Positions 51,596 to 62,923 are shown, numbered from the stretch's first letter. The stretch is DNA of 64,000 bases from Ichthyophis bannanicus (GCA_033557465.1 CM066033.1:1357653834-1357717833); one strand, 5' to 3'. A program made the numbers and translations. The notes: generated by a model not told the origin, from the sequence alone.

Positions 51596-51942
51596 AAACT
51601 ATGGAACTCTCTACCAGACCCCCTCAGATCAATCAAGGACCTCCAAACCTTTAGAAAAGAATTAAAGACCCTCTTCTTCATTGAATTCTATAATAATCCT
51701 AATAGCAACAGTAACTAATACACAACTAACTCTCTCACTATCCTAATGGCTACAGTTACTAAAACTACTCCCTGCAACCATCCTCCCCTGCCCCCACCCC
51801 TCCCCAGAATCAATTTACCCCAATTTAGCAACATTGTGACTTTGTTTGCTAACATTCCCAGCAGCATGTATATAGTAATAGTCTCTTTGTAAATAGTTAA
51901 TGTAGAACCATCTTCTACACTGTTCTTTGTTAATACCTTCTA

Positions 51943-52587
51943 TGGGGGTTATTCTGAGATTCGTGCCAGCGGCAGCTCCCGACTAACTTCCGTGCCGGTT
52001 ATGTGGGGAAGTTAGTCATGGGCGGGGAAGAGGCGGCCCGGGGGCGGAGAGTGGGGGAGCAGTGGGCGGCTACCGGCCCTGGATGTACAGGGCTGATTCT
52101 AATGTCAGCCCTCTACGTCCATGGTGGCGAAATGACCAGGGAAGTTATTCCACCTCCGAGGTGGAATAAATTTCCTGGATGTGTTTTTTTTCACGGCCTG
52201 GGGTGCAGAAGGGGCTGGGGGGGCAGGGTTTATCCTCCGCAGTCCGACCCTGGCCTTAGGAGGTCAGATCATGGGTCGGGCTGTGGGGAATAAATTTTAG
52301 GTTCTGGCAGCCGGCATCGCGGCTTTTAAATGGAGCCATGGTGCCTTGGCAACATGGCGCCATGGCGCCGTGGCTCCATTTAAAAGCCTGAGTGAGCTAT
52401 CAGGGCAGTGCCTGTACATGCAGGCTGGGACTGAATCGCAGTCCCGGCCTGCTCGTACAGGCCTGATTGCAATTCTGATCCCGCGGGACTAGACGTACAC
52501 TTTGGAATCAGAATCGCGCTCTTCTTTGTATGTCCGGCTCATACCAGACGTACAAAGGGGATGTACGTGCAGGTCAGAATCAGGCCA
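51943..52587 (+). mobile_element. TA-flanked fold-back DNA element with internal palindromes
   Basis: Terminal inverted repeats TGGGGGTTATTCTGA and the inverse of TGGCCTGATTCTGAC are flanked by TA (51941-51942 and 52588-52589), as for Tc1/mariner-type elements. Inside are two striking palindromes: GTTATTCCACCTC-CGAGGTGGAATAA at 52144-52170, and a 30-bp-arm palindrome at 52321-52389 centred on GGCGCCATGGCGCC. A partial inverse copy is at 23165-23455. No transposase. Confidence 0.7.
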
Positions 52588-52790
52588 TATATAAATAGTT
52601 AGGGGTATGTTTACTAAGCCGTCTTAATGTTACCGGCGCTAGTTGCAGCGATAATGTGAAGAATGCCATATAAGGAGTGGGCATTCCGGCGTCAAGGTAG
52701 CAAGAATCTGTATCGTGCGATAGTGGGTGCCATGGCACGTTAATGCGCGTTAACCCTAAGTTCATGCCAGCACAGTGCTAGAAGCTATAA

Positions 52791-52857
52791 AGATGTAGCC
52801 CACTGGTTACTGCAATGAGTGCAGAGGCAGAGGTCATGGGTTCAATCCTGTAGTGGT
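52791..52857 (+). repeat. tRNA-like module in copy C (outer)
   Basis: GATGTAGCCCACTGGTTACT (A-box-like) and GGGTTCAATCCTG (B-box-like), 45 bases apart. With 53204-53275 it forms an inverted pair around the ladder. Confidence 0.55.
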
Positions 52858-52974
52858 GTTATGTAAGAAGGCTGTCTAAGGCATTTCCCTTTTTAAATTT
52901 AAATCAGTGCTGTCTGAGGCATTTCCTTTTTTAAGTTAAATCAGTGCTGCCAGCAAAAACACCCTCACAATGCC

Positions 52975-53130
52975 GTAACATAAGGTGCCGCATAAGGCGC
53001 CCTATAAGGCACTCCATAGGGCACATTATAAAGTGCCCTGTCCGCCAAGGCGCCTTCTAATGCGCCCTATTGGGTGCTTTATAGGGCGCCCGATAGAGCA
53101 CCTTATGAGGCACCTTAAGGTTACAGCACT
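52975..53130. repeat. palindrome ladder in copy C
   Basis: AAGGTGCCGCATAAGGCGCC, TATAAGGCACTCC, AAGGCGCCTTCTAATGCGCC and similar dyads in close succession, as in A, B and D. Confidence 0.8.
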
Positions 53131-53203
53131 GTGAGGGTGCATTTTGCTGGCAGCACTGATTTAAATTAAAAGGAAAAGTCTCTGACAGCCTTAGTAAATA
53201 ACA

Positions 53204-53275
53204 CCACTGTGGGACCAAACCCATGACCTCTGCCTCTACAGTCATTGAAGTAACCAGTGGGCTAAATCTCTATAG
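53204..53275 (-). repeat. tRNA-like module in copy C (inner, inverted)
   Basis: On the minus strand TTTAGCCCACTGGTTACTTC and GGGTTTGGTCCCAC. It is the inverse counterpart of 52791-52857. Confidence 0.55.
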
Positions 53276-54970
53276 CTGGCTGGCTACAGAAAGACTGCAG
53301 GTCACCACACAAACTGTCTGTTGTGCTTACCAGGATAGGGTAAACCCACCAGTACCCATGATGCACTGCACATGCAAATCAGCAGTCTACAGATGATCAC
53401 AAGATGGGGTATGCACCCCCACAGCACCTAGGCCTGATAGGGGGAACTGACCGTGTGTGTTACTGGCACAAAGTAGCTACAGACCGTGACATTGTGTGGG
53501 TCCTGTGCTAACCCTGAGGGTGAGTTGAGGCGCCCAGCACCAGGTCCGTAGCACCTGGCTTGGCTGAGATAGGCTATTCTGCAGGTCTCCATCAGTGCCA
53601 GTGTGTGATAGGTAGGCCTTGCAGACACACCTAGGATACACCTGTGTCCATCTGTATTTCCCAGTCATGTCTAGCCCTTGTGGACTATGATGCACCCAGA
53701 ATAATGCATATCCTGTGTGGGTGCCATGGTCACATGTTATAGATGAAGGGGGGTGTTTGGACCCAAAAGCAGATTATGTAGCACCACCCAACCCGCCCTC
53801 TGTGGCTCAGGATGGGGGGACAGGATCTCCCACCAACTGATCCACATTCTACATCTCTGCAATGGTGGCAGTAGAGGTGACCATCAACCCCGGTCCTGCT
53901 GGGGAACGGGCACCCTACAGGGCAGTCAATGCAGATCTCTTCGCATCACATAAGGCAATGGCAGACAGACAGAACACTGGAAAAGCTCAGTTGCCCCCCA
54001 CCACTATCTGACATTCACCAGCAAAGAACACAGTCAGTCTCTACCCGCTGCATCCGACAAGGTGTTCCAGACATACACATGCTAACTGCAGACAGTCTAC
54101 TAGCTAGTACATAGCACATGCTCCTGGAGAAACTGTGTGCACCCAAAAATGGGATGTGAGCACACACACCAAACAGGTATGTCAGTGATTGGGCCCCAGA
54201 AAAGGGAACCCATAAATATCACTTGAGAGAAATGCTGTATAGCACTATGGGGGAACCTAGCCATGTCGTGGCCACTGCTCAGTCAGGGTGAGAGTGACCT
54301 CCCAGCATGACATGCTGGGGCCACCCTGTCCATGCAGGTGGTGGTCGGGCACTAAAATGTCCCAGCCATTGCTCTATGCCCTGTGCAGATGCATCCTGCC
54401 CAGGCCACCCTGTCCATGCCATACCCACAGTACCTTGCCCTTCATTATGCACATTGGCAGGCTAACACTGGAAACTGTGCAAGCATTGTGGGCTCAGTTA
54501 GGTGTAGGCAGCCACAACACACTGGATAGGCATACACACACTCCCACACCTATGCCAGCTTTGTGCAACTATAGAGGTTTGTGGCAGTCCTGGCCACCAC
54601 ACCAGTCCTGGGCACAGTGCGGGCATTGCCATGGTACGCAATATTGTTGGGTTCACTCCCCGGGGTGGTAAACACTGTCAGAAGCAAAAACTGAAACACA
54701 CTCCACAGATATCAGAAAGGGTGCTATGATAAATCTCTGTCAACAAATCATGTTTAACCTAGGATTTGTTATCTGACATTAATCATAGCAACCTTTTGAT
54801 ATATGTGGAACGTGTTCCCAAGTTTAGGATGGCATTGCTAAGGTATGCAGGTGCCAGTATTGGGAGATGCTGCTCCGCGCAGGACTCAACAGCCTGATTC
54901 TCCATGAGGCTTTGGATAGTGGGGCCTCTGGGTGTGGGTGTTTGTGCCCCTGTTGGCTGCTGTTCTAGGG

Positions 54971-55163
54971 CAGAGGTTCCCAACTCCGGTCCTGGTGGGC
55001 CAAACCCTGTTCAGGTTTTCATGCTGTCCCTAATGAATATGCATGAGATACATTTGCATACAATGAGGGCAGTGCATACAAATGCAGCACAGGCATATTT
55101 ATTAGGGACAGCATGAAACCTGAATGGTGTTTGGCACTCCAGGACTGCAGTTGGGAAACTCTG
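54971..55163. mobile_element. hAT-type MITE, 193 bp
   Basis: Ends CAGAGGTTCCCAACTCCGG and the inverse AGTTGGGAAACTCTG, with an 8-bp target duplication (TTCTAGGG at 54963-54970, CTCTAGGG at 55164-55171, one mismatch). CAGRGGTTCCCAA-type ends and 8-bp duplications are characteristic of hAT elements. The inside is also mirrored (GGACAGCATGAAACCTGAA against TTCAGGTTTTCATGCTGTCC). Confidence 0.9.
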
Positions 55164-55314
55164 CTCTAGGGATTGCACATGTTTATGGTGTCTGTTCTCT
55201 ATAGGGTAAAATATAGGAGTTTATGGCGTGTTTCTTTTATCTGCAATAATGGTTCCATCGTTCTTACCATGGTTTAGTACTGGGTAAAATATAGGGACAT
55301 GATTTGCAGGAGGC

Positions 55315-55378
55315 ACAGCTGGGACTTGAACTTGTGGCCTTATGCCCCTGAACACACTGGCTGTGTGTACTGCACCAG
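55315..55378 (-). repeat. tRNA-like module alpha in copy C
   Basis: On the minus strand CTGGTGCAGTACACACAGCC and AAGTTCAAGTCCCAG. It corresponds to 19335-19400 in copy A and confirms that A and C lie in opposite orientation. Confidence 0.5.
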
Positions 55379-56327
55379 ACTGTTGCCACAGGGGCAGATC
55401 ATTACCTGGGGATACCATGACTGTTCGTCAGACAGACCTTGTCTGTTGCAGTGCACGGCACCCACCTAAACGGGGCTTGGCCATGGTCTGCTGTGGGCAG
55501 ATGCCACTGCCCCCTCCGCCACCAGCACCCCTCCGCCACCATGCTGACATGCCCTTGTGCTGGTAGTGCGCAGTCCCAGGCCATTCAGTGTGCCAGTAGG
55601 CGGCTGCCTATGGTGCGTGATATGGGGACGAGTGCCTGCATAGCCATCAACGCTTCCCCCCGGTGCTGCCTGCCAATGTTATGTGCCCTTTGGGGTACTT
55701 GCTGGGTACTGTCCCCTGGGACAGTGTGGGACACAAACTCGTGGCCATGTTTACCTGTGGTCAGTTGCTGTCCGGCTGGTTTTCCGCTTCCACATTCCTA
55801 TGTGTCATCTAAGCATCTGCCTAGCTCACCCTGTGCCCCAGCTGCCACACTGCATGTCCCACCTGCAGCCCCCTGTACACCATTTTCAGCCTCATCGTAG
55901 TGCCCTCTGGTACTTGGGCACTATGATGTTGCTGCACATGTATCACTACTATAACTTTTCTTAGTTTCCCTGCCTTTGCTGCACATTGCTGACTGAAATG
56001 GTCTCTCTCCCCTGCAAATGTGCCTCTAGCGCGAGGTTTTCACTGGCGCTAATTTTCAGACCTTCATTTCATGGCATTAGTGTGCATGGGGCCTCTCCCC
56101 GCCCACTCTCTGCCCATTGACCCCTTACCTCCGCCCCTGGGGAGCCTTACTCCGCCCTCTGGGGAGCCGTACTCCACACTCTGCGCACCTTAATGCCGCA
56201 GGAGACATTATCATGCGATACGTGACGTTCTCGCACGGTAATATGCCATTATCACGCGATAACATCATGTATCACGTGATAACATCACAGCTATGCCGTT
56301 AGCGCCATTTAGTAAACATACCCCTTA

Positions 56328-56455
56328 ATGTTTAACCTTTTACTACACCGTTCTATGTGACTTGTTAGTTTCGATGTAAACCGCCTCTGATCTCTGGAAG
56401 GGGTGGTATAAAAAACAGTTCAAATAAAATAAATAATAAATAAATAAATTGCCAA
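56328..56455 (+). mobile_element. L2 LINE 3' tail (continuation of 50599-51940)
   Basis: GTTAGTTTCGATGTAAACCGCC...GGGGTGGTATAAAAAACAG and an AAATAAATAATAAATAAATAAAT end, typical of an L2 UTR. It directly continues the sequence left of the two DNA elements. Confidence 0.7.
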
Positions 56456-56475
56456 GGTGGCTTGTTAGCAAACTA

Positions 56476-56562
56476 AGGGGCATGTTTACTAAACGGCACT
56501 AACGGCGCCGCTGCGACATTATCGCACGATACGTGATGTTATCGCATGATGAGTTCATCTGT
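56476..56562. mobile_element. end fragment of the large TIR family
   Basis: GGGGCATGTTTACTAAACGGC followed by subterminal sequence with GACATTATCGCACGATACGTG as at 56205-56235 of copy C. Only about 85 bases remain. Confidence 0.65.
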
Positions 56563-57427
56563 TTCACTCTGGAAGTGACATCGCTGATTGATATGTGACA
56601 GACGAGAGAGGACAACTGAAAGTTTCTTTATGTGGCGATCACATTAGGCACTGAAAATAGTGGTTGTACCACTCGACCAGGCATCTGACTATGCTGCTTG
56701 TGTACAGCAGCCATCTCATATTCTTTCAACCTTTTTGCCAAAGACTCTGATGAAGGCTCTGCTGATACACTACTATGTCGGGTTCAGTATATAGTATTCC
56801 TGTGTGTCTATGACAACCCTTTGTGTTTTTTAATAGACTTATTCTTGGACTACTTGCTCTGTATTGGTATCCCTTGGCCTTTGTGAGGTCCCCTGTGCTT
56901 TTTTCATTGCGCAAATCAAAGCAAGCCACCATGGAGGGGATGGGGTCTTGTTTGGCAACACTGTCCTCGGACAAGCAATGGACAGCATTGAAGGTGGTGA
57001 CATGGTGCATCAGGAAAATGATTTCCCTGAATGTCCAACCCTGCAGGTGATTTAGAACATAGGATTTAAGAGGCTAAAGCATCTGTAATCTCCCAAGTAT
57101 CAAGTGTCCTGGGGGACTCCAGCCTGTATTCCAAACTGCAGGCAGAGCTGGCCAAGGAAGAGTTTAGTAGCATGCATTTTATCGGCAGCTTGTGGATTAG
57201 TCAGAATGGTATATACCCCTACCTCTCCCACAGACTAGTGACAGTTGGATGAGTCAGGAGCATACTTCGAGTTTAAGGGGATGCTCTGAGAGGAGGGTAC
57301 TGATACCCAGGTGATGGATGTATGGGCCCATAACTTAGCTGAAATAGAAACAATGCCGGCAAACACTAGGTGAGAGAGAGAGAGAGAGAGAGAGAGCACT
57401 GGGGTTCCTGTTCTAATCTGTAGGCTA
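56563..57427. other. unassigned DNA
   Basis: No gene or element recognised, apart from a (GA)n run at 57369-57395. Short open frames at 56698-57055 carry no domain signature. Confidence 0.4.
57369..57395. repeat. (GA)n microsatellite
   Basis: About thirteen GA units. Confidence 0.95.
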
Positions 57428-57605
57428 CACTGTGTAGGAGTAGCCTAGTGGGTAGAACTCTAGGCTGGAACCAGGGTTCAAATCCCACTGCTGCACTTTG
57501 TGACCTTGGTTAAATCACTTAACATTTCATTGCCTCAGGTACAAACTTAAATTGTAAGCCCTTTGTGGACAAGAAAATAGCTACTGGCCAAGGCTGTCTG
57601 GCATT
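57428..57605 (+). mobile_element. tRNA-derived SINE
   Basis: GGAGTAGCCTAGTGGGTAGAAC (A box) and AGGGTTCAAATCCCAC (B box) are followed by TTAAATCACTTAACATTTCATTGCC and a LINE-like tail (AAATTGTAAGCCCTTTGTGG). Same family as 51389-51595. Confidence 0.85.
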
Positions 57606-58079
57606 TCCTATTCTACCCTCCAACCAGTGTGCCCAATGAATATATATTCTCCATGACAAGGGATATAGTTGTTCCCATCTTTCATGGCTAGCACCAGAGA
57701 GGGTGAATAAGCTAATGTCTCTAAAGATAAACCTCCCTTGCTTGGTTTCCCACAATGTCCATGTGACTTGGAGGAAGAATAAGTGTAAAGCTCCATTAAG
57801 GTACAGTTGCCAAGACTCTATGCCTTCATATTTTGCTGTGTTTTGCAATTTTGTACTGCAGTCTCTCAAGGGGGCTGTCCATTTCTAGTGGGTGCTGTCT
57901 GGATTATAGGTAGCAAATTTATATTACTGGATTGGTCCAGGGGAAATTGCTACTTCCCTTTGCCCAGGATTCTATGGGACTGCTGGCAAATGAAGCACAT
58001 GAATGAGAGAGCCAATTCTATATATACATATAAATTAGACTGGTGTTATCTTCCCCAACCCTGGACTTCCTAAAAATCC
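57606..58079. other. unassigned DNA before the L2 element
   Basis: No gene or element recognised. Confidence 0.35.
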
Positions 58080-58149
58080 GCCTTATTCTGTTAAGAGCAA
58101 CTCACGGAATCTGTCTAACCTTATCCATATCCCTCTACTTTCCCTCTCC

Positions 58150-60967
58150 TCTCTCCCTTTTTCTTGTGCCATGTGGAATGCACATTCTGTTTCTAATAAA
58201 CTTACTTTCACACATGACCTATTTATCTCCAACACTCTTCATCTTCTTGCTCTTACGAGACTTGGCTCCTCCCCGACGATACCGCGTCTATTGCTGCCCT
58301 CTGCTATGGTGGCCCTCTGCTATGGTGGCTATCAGTTTTCCCATACGCCTCATCCCACTGGCCATGGTGGTGGTGTCGGCCTTCTTCTCTCCCCCTCTTG
58401 TCAATTCCAGCCACTCCTCCTGCCTCAGTCTCACTCTTTCCTCTCCTTTGAGGTCCACTCCATCCACCTCTTTGCACCTCTTCCTCTCTGGGTTGCTGTT
58501 ATCTATCAACCTCCCGACTTGTCTGCTTCCTCTTTTCTCTCTGACTTTGATTCTTGGCTCTCCCTTTTCTTTAACCCCACCTCCCCTACTCTTATTCTTG
58601 GAGATTTTAACATCCATGTTGATAACCCCTCTGATCCTCTAACTGTAAAGCTCCTCTCCCTTACCTCCTCATTTGGCCTTCATCTCTGTTCCACTGCCCC
58701 CACTCACCAGCGTGGCCATTGTCTTGATCTGATATTTTTATCTTGCTCCTCACCCTCTAACTTTCACAGCTCAGTTCTTCCTTTATCTGATCATCACCTT
58801 CTTAGCTTTAATCTTCACCTCTTTTTGCCTCAGCCTCGTCCTATCTTTTCCACCCTATTTAGGAACCTTCTTGCCATTCATCCCCTGGCTCTCTCTTCCA
58901 CCATTTCTCCATCTCTCTCTTCTACTTTGTCATCCAGGTCTGTTGATGAGGCTGTATTGTCCTATAATGCTGCTCTCTCCTCGGCTCTGGATGTTCTCGC
59001 TCCAACCACCCCTCATCCTGTGAGACGTTCTGTACCACAGCCTTGGCTCTCACCCTCCATTCGCTATCTTTGCTCCTGTGCCCGCTCTGCTGAACGTGCC
59101 TGGCTCAAATCCCGCTCCTCTGAAGATTTCCTTCATTTCAAATTTATGCTTTTCTCCTTCCAGTCTGCCTTAGCTCTTGCCAAGCAGGACTTTTATCTCC
59201 ACCTTACTAATTCTCTTGCCTCTGATCCTCGCCGTCTCTTCACTGCTCTCAACTCTCTCCTTAAAGTGGCTCCACCTCTAGTCCCTCCCTCCCTTCCTTC
59301 CCAAACCCTGGCTGATTATTTCCATGATAAAATCCACAAGATTATCCTCCAATTCCCCACTAAGTCTGCTAATTCCCCTCCTCCCCTTTCTCTCTTCCAC
59401 CCCCCCCCCCCCTTCCAATTCTACCCTCTTCTTCCTTTCCTTCAATTTCTGAGGAGGAAACTTCTCACCTTCTCTCATCCTCCAAACTTACCTCCTGCTC
59501 CTCTGATCCTATCCTTATCCATCTCCTCTCACCCATCTCTGCTACCCTTGTCCCCTCCGTCTCTCATATCCTCAACCTCTCGCTCTCCACTGCTATTGTC
59601 CCTGTTGACTTCAAGCATGCTGTGGTCACACCTCTCCTTAAGAAACCCTCACTTGATCCCTCCTGTACTTCTAATTATCATCCCATCTCCCTCCTTCCCT
59701 TTATTTCTAAACTGTTAAAGTGTTTGGCTTCCTTTCCTCTCATGCCCTCCTGGATCCCTTACAGTCTGGCTTTTGTCCTTTGCACTCTACTGAAACGGCC
59801 CTTGTCAAAGTCTCGAGTGACTTGTTCCTGGCAAAATCTAAAGGCCTTTACTTGTTCCTTATTCTTCTTGACCTCTCTACTGCTTTTGACACTGTTGATC
59901 ATGATCTTCTCCTTGACACTTTGTTCTCGCTTGACTTTAGGGACTCTGTTCTTTCCTGGTTCTCCTCCTATCTCTCCCATTGTTCATTCAGTGTGCGTTC
60001 TGGTGGCTCCTCCTCCTCTGCTACTCCGCTCCCTGTTGGTATACCTCAGGGTCCGCTCCTCTTCTCTCTCTATACCCAGTCCCTTGGTGCGCTCATTTCT
60101 TCCCATGGTTTTCAATACCATCTTTATGCTGATGATTCCCAGATCTACCTCTCTACTCCTGATCTCTCTTCTTCAATCCAGACCCGGATCTCTAATTGCC
60201 TTTCTGCTATTTCTGATTGGATGTTCCATTGCCGCTTGAAATTGAACATGGTCAAGACCAAACTTCTCATCTTTTCCCCTAAAATTTCCCTTCCTCTTCC
60301 TCCTTTTTCAGTCTCTGTGAATGGTTCTGCTCTCTATCCTGTTCCCTCAGCTCACAATTTAGGGGTTATTGTTGACTCTTCGCTCTCATTCTCTACACAT
60401 ATTCACCTTGTCGCCAAGACCTGCCACTTCTTTCTCTTTAATATTGGCAAAATCTGCCCTTTTCTTTCAGAACATACTACTAAAACGCTCATCCATTCAC
60501 TTATCACCTCTCACATTGATTACTATAACCTGCTCCTTGCTGGTCTTCCACTGAGTCATCTTTCACCCCTTCAGTCTATTCAGAATTCTGCTGCTCGTTT
60601 GATCTTCAGCCAACCTCATTTTGCCCATATCACTCCTCTCCTCAGGTCTCGTCACTGGCTTCCTATCCGTTTCCGCATCCAGTTCAAACTTCTCCTACTG
60701 ACCTATAAATCCATTCATTCTGCAGCTTCTGTTTACCTTTCTTCTCTCATTTCTCCTTATATCCCCCCTCATGAACTCCGCTCTTCTAGCCAACTGCTTC
60801 TTGCTATGGCTTTCTCCTCTGTTGCCAACTCCAGGCTTCGCTCTTTTCACCTTGCAGCACCCTACGCCTGGAATAGACGTCCTCTGTCTATACGTCAGGC
60901 ATCTTCTCTGACCCTCTTCAAATCCAGGTTGAAAGCTCACCTTTTTGCTTCTGCCTTTGGTTCATGA
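58150..60967 (+). pseudogene. L2 ORF2: endonuclease and reverse transcriptase, frameshifted
   Basis: Frame one (58171-59400) holds the endonuclease (LLALT...GGGVGLLLSPSCQFQPLLLP, LILGDFNIHVDN, LPLSDHHLLSF) and linker. A local shift near 58258 and a duplicated CTCTGCTATGGTGG are early lesions. A run of twelve C at 59401-59412 moves the frame; the next part (to 59715) gives ISEEETSHLLSS and VVTPLLKKPSLDPSC. Another shift leads to 59720-60967 with [65 protein letters not shown] (YADD kept) and the terminal [18 protein letters not shown]. Two or three frameshifts inactivate an otherwise complete protein. Confidence 0.9.
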
Positions 60968-61195
60968 CTTACCTGTTCTCCTCCTCTTCCCTTGTCTTGT
61001 TTTCACTTGTTCCTTTTCTTTTCCCTTGTTCTTACCTTTTCCCTTGTCTTGTTTCTCCTGTTATCCTTCCTTTGCCTTTGTTCTTTCCTCGTCCTTCGCC
61101 TTTCTAGATTGTAAGATCTATTGGGAAGGGACTGTCTATTTTTTTGTCTTTTTCTGTACAGCACTGCGTGCATCTGGTAGCACTTTATAAATGCT

Positions 61196-61217
61196 CAGTA
61201 GTAGTAGTAGTAGTAGT
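61196..61217. repeat. (GTA)n tail microsatellite
   Basis: The L2 3' terminus, AGTAGTAGTAGTAGTAGTGGTAG. Confidence 0.9.
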
Positions 61218-61485
61218 GGTAGTAGTTGAAAAATAAAGTAAATATAGAATAAATTAGAATTATGAGGTAGCACGTTATGCAGTCCTATGATTACAATTAT
61301 ACAGAGATAATAAATCACTGATTATCAACCAAAGTCATAGACTCGCTCTGCACCTGGGAAAACACAGAAAATTAACTGTCTGTCTGACTAAACCACCCAC
61401 CAGGGAAATGTAAGACCAATACCTTAGTGCTCTGCCAGGAGGACAGTGGTCTTATTTGTTGAGGGTTAATCAATACCTTTTATAT

Positions 61486-62923
61486 TGTCGGATGCTCCCT
61501 TATGGCCAGGCAGTTGCCTAGTGGTACGGGAGAGCGGTCCGATTGTCCTTTGTATGAATTAGTCCAGTTAGCGTGTAGTTGTGTCCCCGAAAGGATTAGA
61601 GCCAAGTGCCAAAGGTCACAGGAATATTTCTTTATTTGAGAAATAAGGATTTCCTAACCGGATTCAATTCTTTGGCAAGAATTGTTTGAAGCTTACAAAT
61701 TAAAGATCAGGATACTTCTCCATATAACACAAGCCTATTAAACAGTCCTTGGCTTGGTACAGTTAAACCTTGGTTCCACATAAAACTCTATTTACATCAG
61801 CACTCTGTTCCTGGTCTCCAGGAGGCACTATAAAACCCCTGTTACTCTCACAGCAGGTATAGCCAGGCTTCCTGGTCCACCCAGAGACTATTCAATGCAG
61901 TAGAATTCTCTTCAAGTTATAGTATAAGTTTTTAGCTTCTTCCAGCTTTCTTTCCCAAGCAGCTTTATCAGTCAAGCTACTTTTAAAAGCACAGCTAAAA
62001 GTTATGGGCTTTCTTAAAATGTCCTTGTAAAAGAACTTCTGGGTTTTTTCCAGGTAACAAACCCCATTCAGTTCTTTCACTCCAGCACAAGGTAACACAT
62101 TTAGTAACTAGGAACAGCTGGGTTTCCTTCAGCTCTTTAAACCCTACTTGGTTCCTTTACTCTTCCTTAGCACAAACAGCACAGTCTATCTCCATGTCTG
62201 AAACACTGCTTGCTTCCACACTGTCCCCCAAGTCCATCTCCTCCACACTAGACTCTCTCAGGTAACTGCTTTCTCTGGTATCTTCCTGAGAAGCCTTTCT
62301 ATCTTGTAAAGCCTTCAAGAGTTTCTCCCAGGTACCCTTAGCAGAACGTGAGCTTGTGGGGGAAGGGCAGGAAAAGCTTTCCCTGTTCAGCAACTCCTTT
62401 AAGGTTTGTAAAGGGCTCACCTTGCTTGCAGTGCTTTTCCTCCCTGTAGGTTCCTTACTGAGAGAAGAGTTAAGCCATGAACTTCTGGAGAATATTTCCT
62501 CCTCTGAGGACTCCACCCCTGAGCTCTCCACTGGCCTTGTCAGCTCTCTGCTCCTACTTCCAAACTGCTTCTGTGCAAGCTGCTTCCGTGTCTCCTTCCA
62601 ATTCTGTTTCTCTGCCCGTGACTGTTTCTCTCTTGTGCTTCCTTCCTTGTTCTGCCGTGTCTGCCGTGTCTGTGTCTGATCCTGAGTGCAACTTCCATGC
62701 CTAAATGTTTGGGGCTGTCCTATGGCTCTTGACCCCGCCTCCAAACCACTCCCTTCTCCTCCCTCTATCACCATGGGAACAGGGCGTGTTCTTAGGTCTG
62801 CACTCCTCTGCAGGGAATCTCTGTCATTAGCTTGGGAGTTAACCCTTTCCTTTGTGGAAAGAAAGAAAAGGCTGTTTTTTCTTTCTTTCTTTCTCTGCCT
62901 TCTGAGCCTGCTTCTCCACCACA
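61486..62923 (-). repeat. solo LTR, 1438 bp, with a long ORF
   Basis: On the minus strand it starts TGTGGTGGAG and ends CATCCGACA, flanked by a 4-bp duplication ATAT (61482-61485 and 62924-62927). The other arm of the host element (63965-63985) shows the uninterrupted TTTTATATATGTGGG, proving the insertion. A poly(A) signal on the minus strand is at 61631-61636. Length and the 4-bp duplication resemble the Gypsy LTR at 31137-32543, and both carry an ORF, but the nucleotide sequences differ. It is presumably the product of LTR-LTR recombination. Confidence 0.85.
62157..62922 (-). CDS. LTR-encoded protein, function unknown
   Basis: On the minus strand the frame is open from the start of the LTR to TAA/TAG at 62157. 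The first ATG inside the LTR is at 62774, giving about 205 codons; a longer open frame from 62981 begins in flanking DNA and is not credible as a start. The product is rich in Ser, Arg, Glu, Lys and Gln (TRQTRQNKEGSTREKQSRAEKQ), has an acidic Ser patch (VESSGVESSEEEIFS), a helical Leu/Lys stretch (TWEKLLKALQDRK) and the ending DMEIDCAVCAKEE. Composition, place within the LTR and the acidic Cys-containing end resemble the Gypsy U3 product at 31164-32165. Homology is only suspected. Confidence 0.5.

Larger units (their letters stand above)
50599..51940 (+). mobile_element. L2-clade LINE 3' part, containing two SINE-type insertions
   Basis: VKFLGVTLDKALSMSSYIKQTARIIFFKLRTI and HYCSSLLQGTPKR (50599-50813) are the RT C-terminal block. 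Further fragments follow (ARIIYKARLTDHISP), and the end block TMELSTRPPQINQGPP/LRSIKDLQTFRKELKTLFFIEF lies at 51596-51700. The UTR runs to 51940 and continues at 56328-56455, because two DNA elements are inserted into it. Confidence 0.82.
52602..56324 (-). mobile_element. large non-autonomous TIR element, copy C
   Basis: The ends GGGGTATGTTTACTAAGCCG (52602) and the inverse at 56324 are flanked by TTA (52599-52601 and 56325-56327). Length 3.72 kb; without the 0.2-kb hAT MITE it nearly equals copy A without its own insertion. Modules in inverse order to A are a tRNA-like module (52791-52857), ladder (52975-53130), inverted tRNA-like module (53204-53275) and tRNA-like module alpha on the minus strand (55315-55378). 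It lies in the UTR of an L2 LINE. No transposase is visible. Confidence 0.8.
58080..61217 (+). mobile_element. L2-clade LINE, nearly complete ORF2
   Basis: The longest L2 copy in the window, starting with the endonuclease at about 58150 and ending with an L2 UTR (TAGATTGTAAGATCTATTGG) and a (GTA)n tail at 61196-61217. Other L2 tails and fragments in the window (11118, 15226, 23600, 30271, 44990) match parts of it. Confidence 0.9.

Noticed and set aside
52791..52857. tRNA gene
   Set aside because: A-box and B-box-like sequences are present, but no consistent acceptor, D and anticodon stems can be drawn. Treated as a tRNA-like relic. The same applies to the other modules and the SINE heads.
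58288..58617. 109-codon open frame on the minus strand
   Set aside because: It is the shadow of the L2 endonuclease frame; its Lys/Glu/Arg composition mirrors the pyrimidine-rich coding strand.
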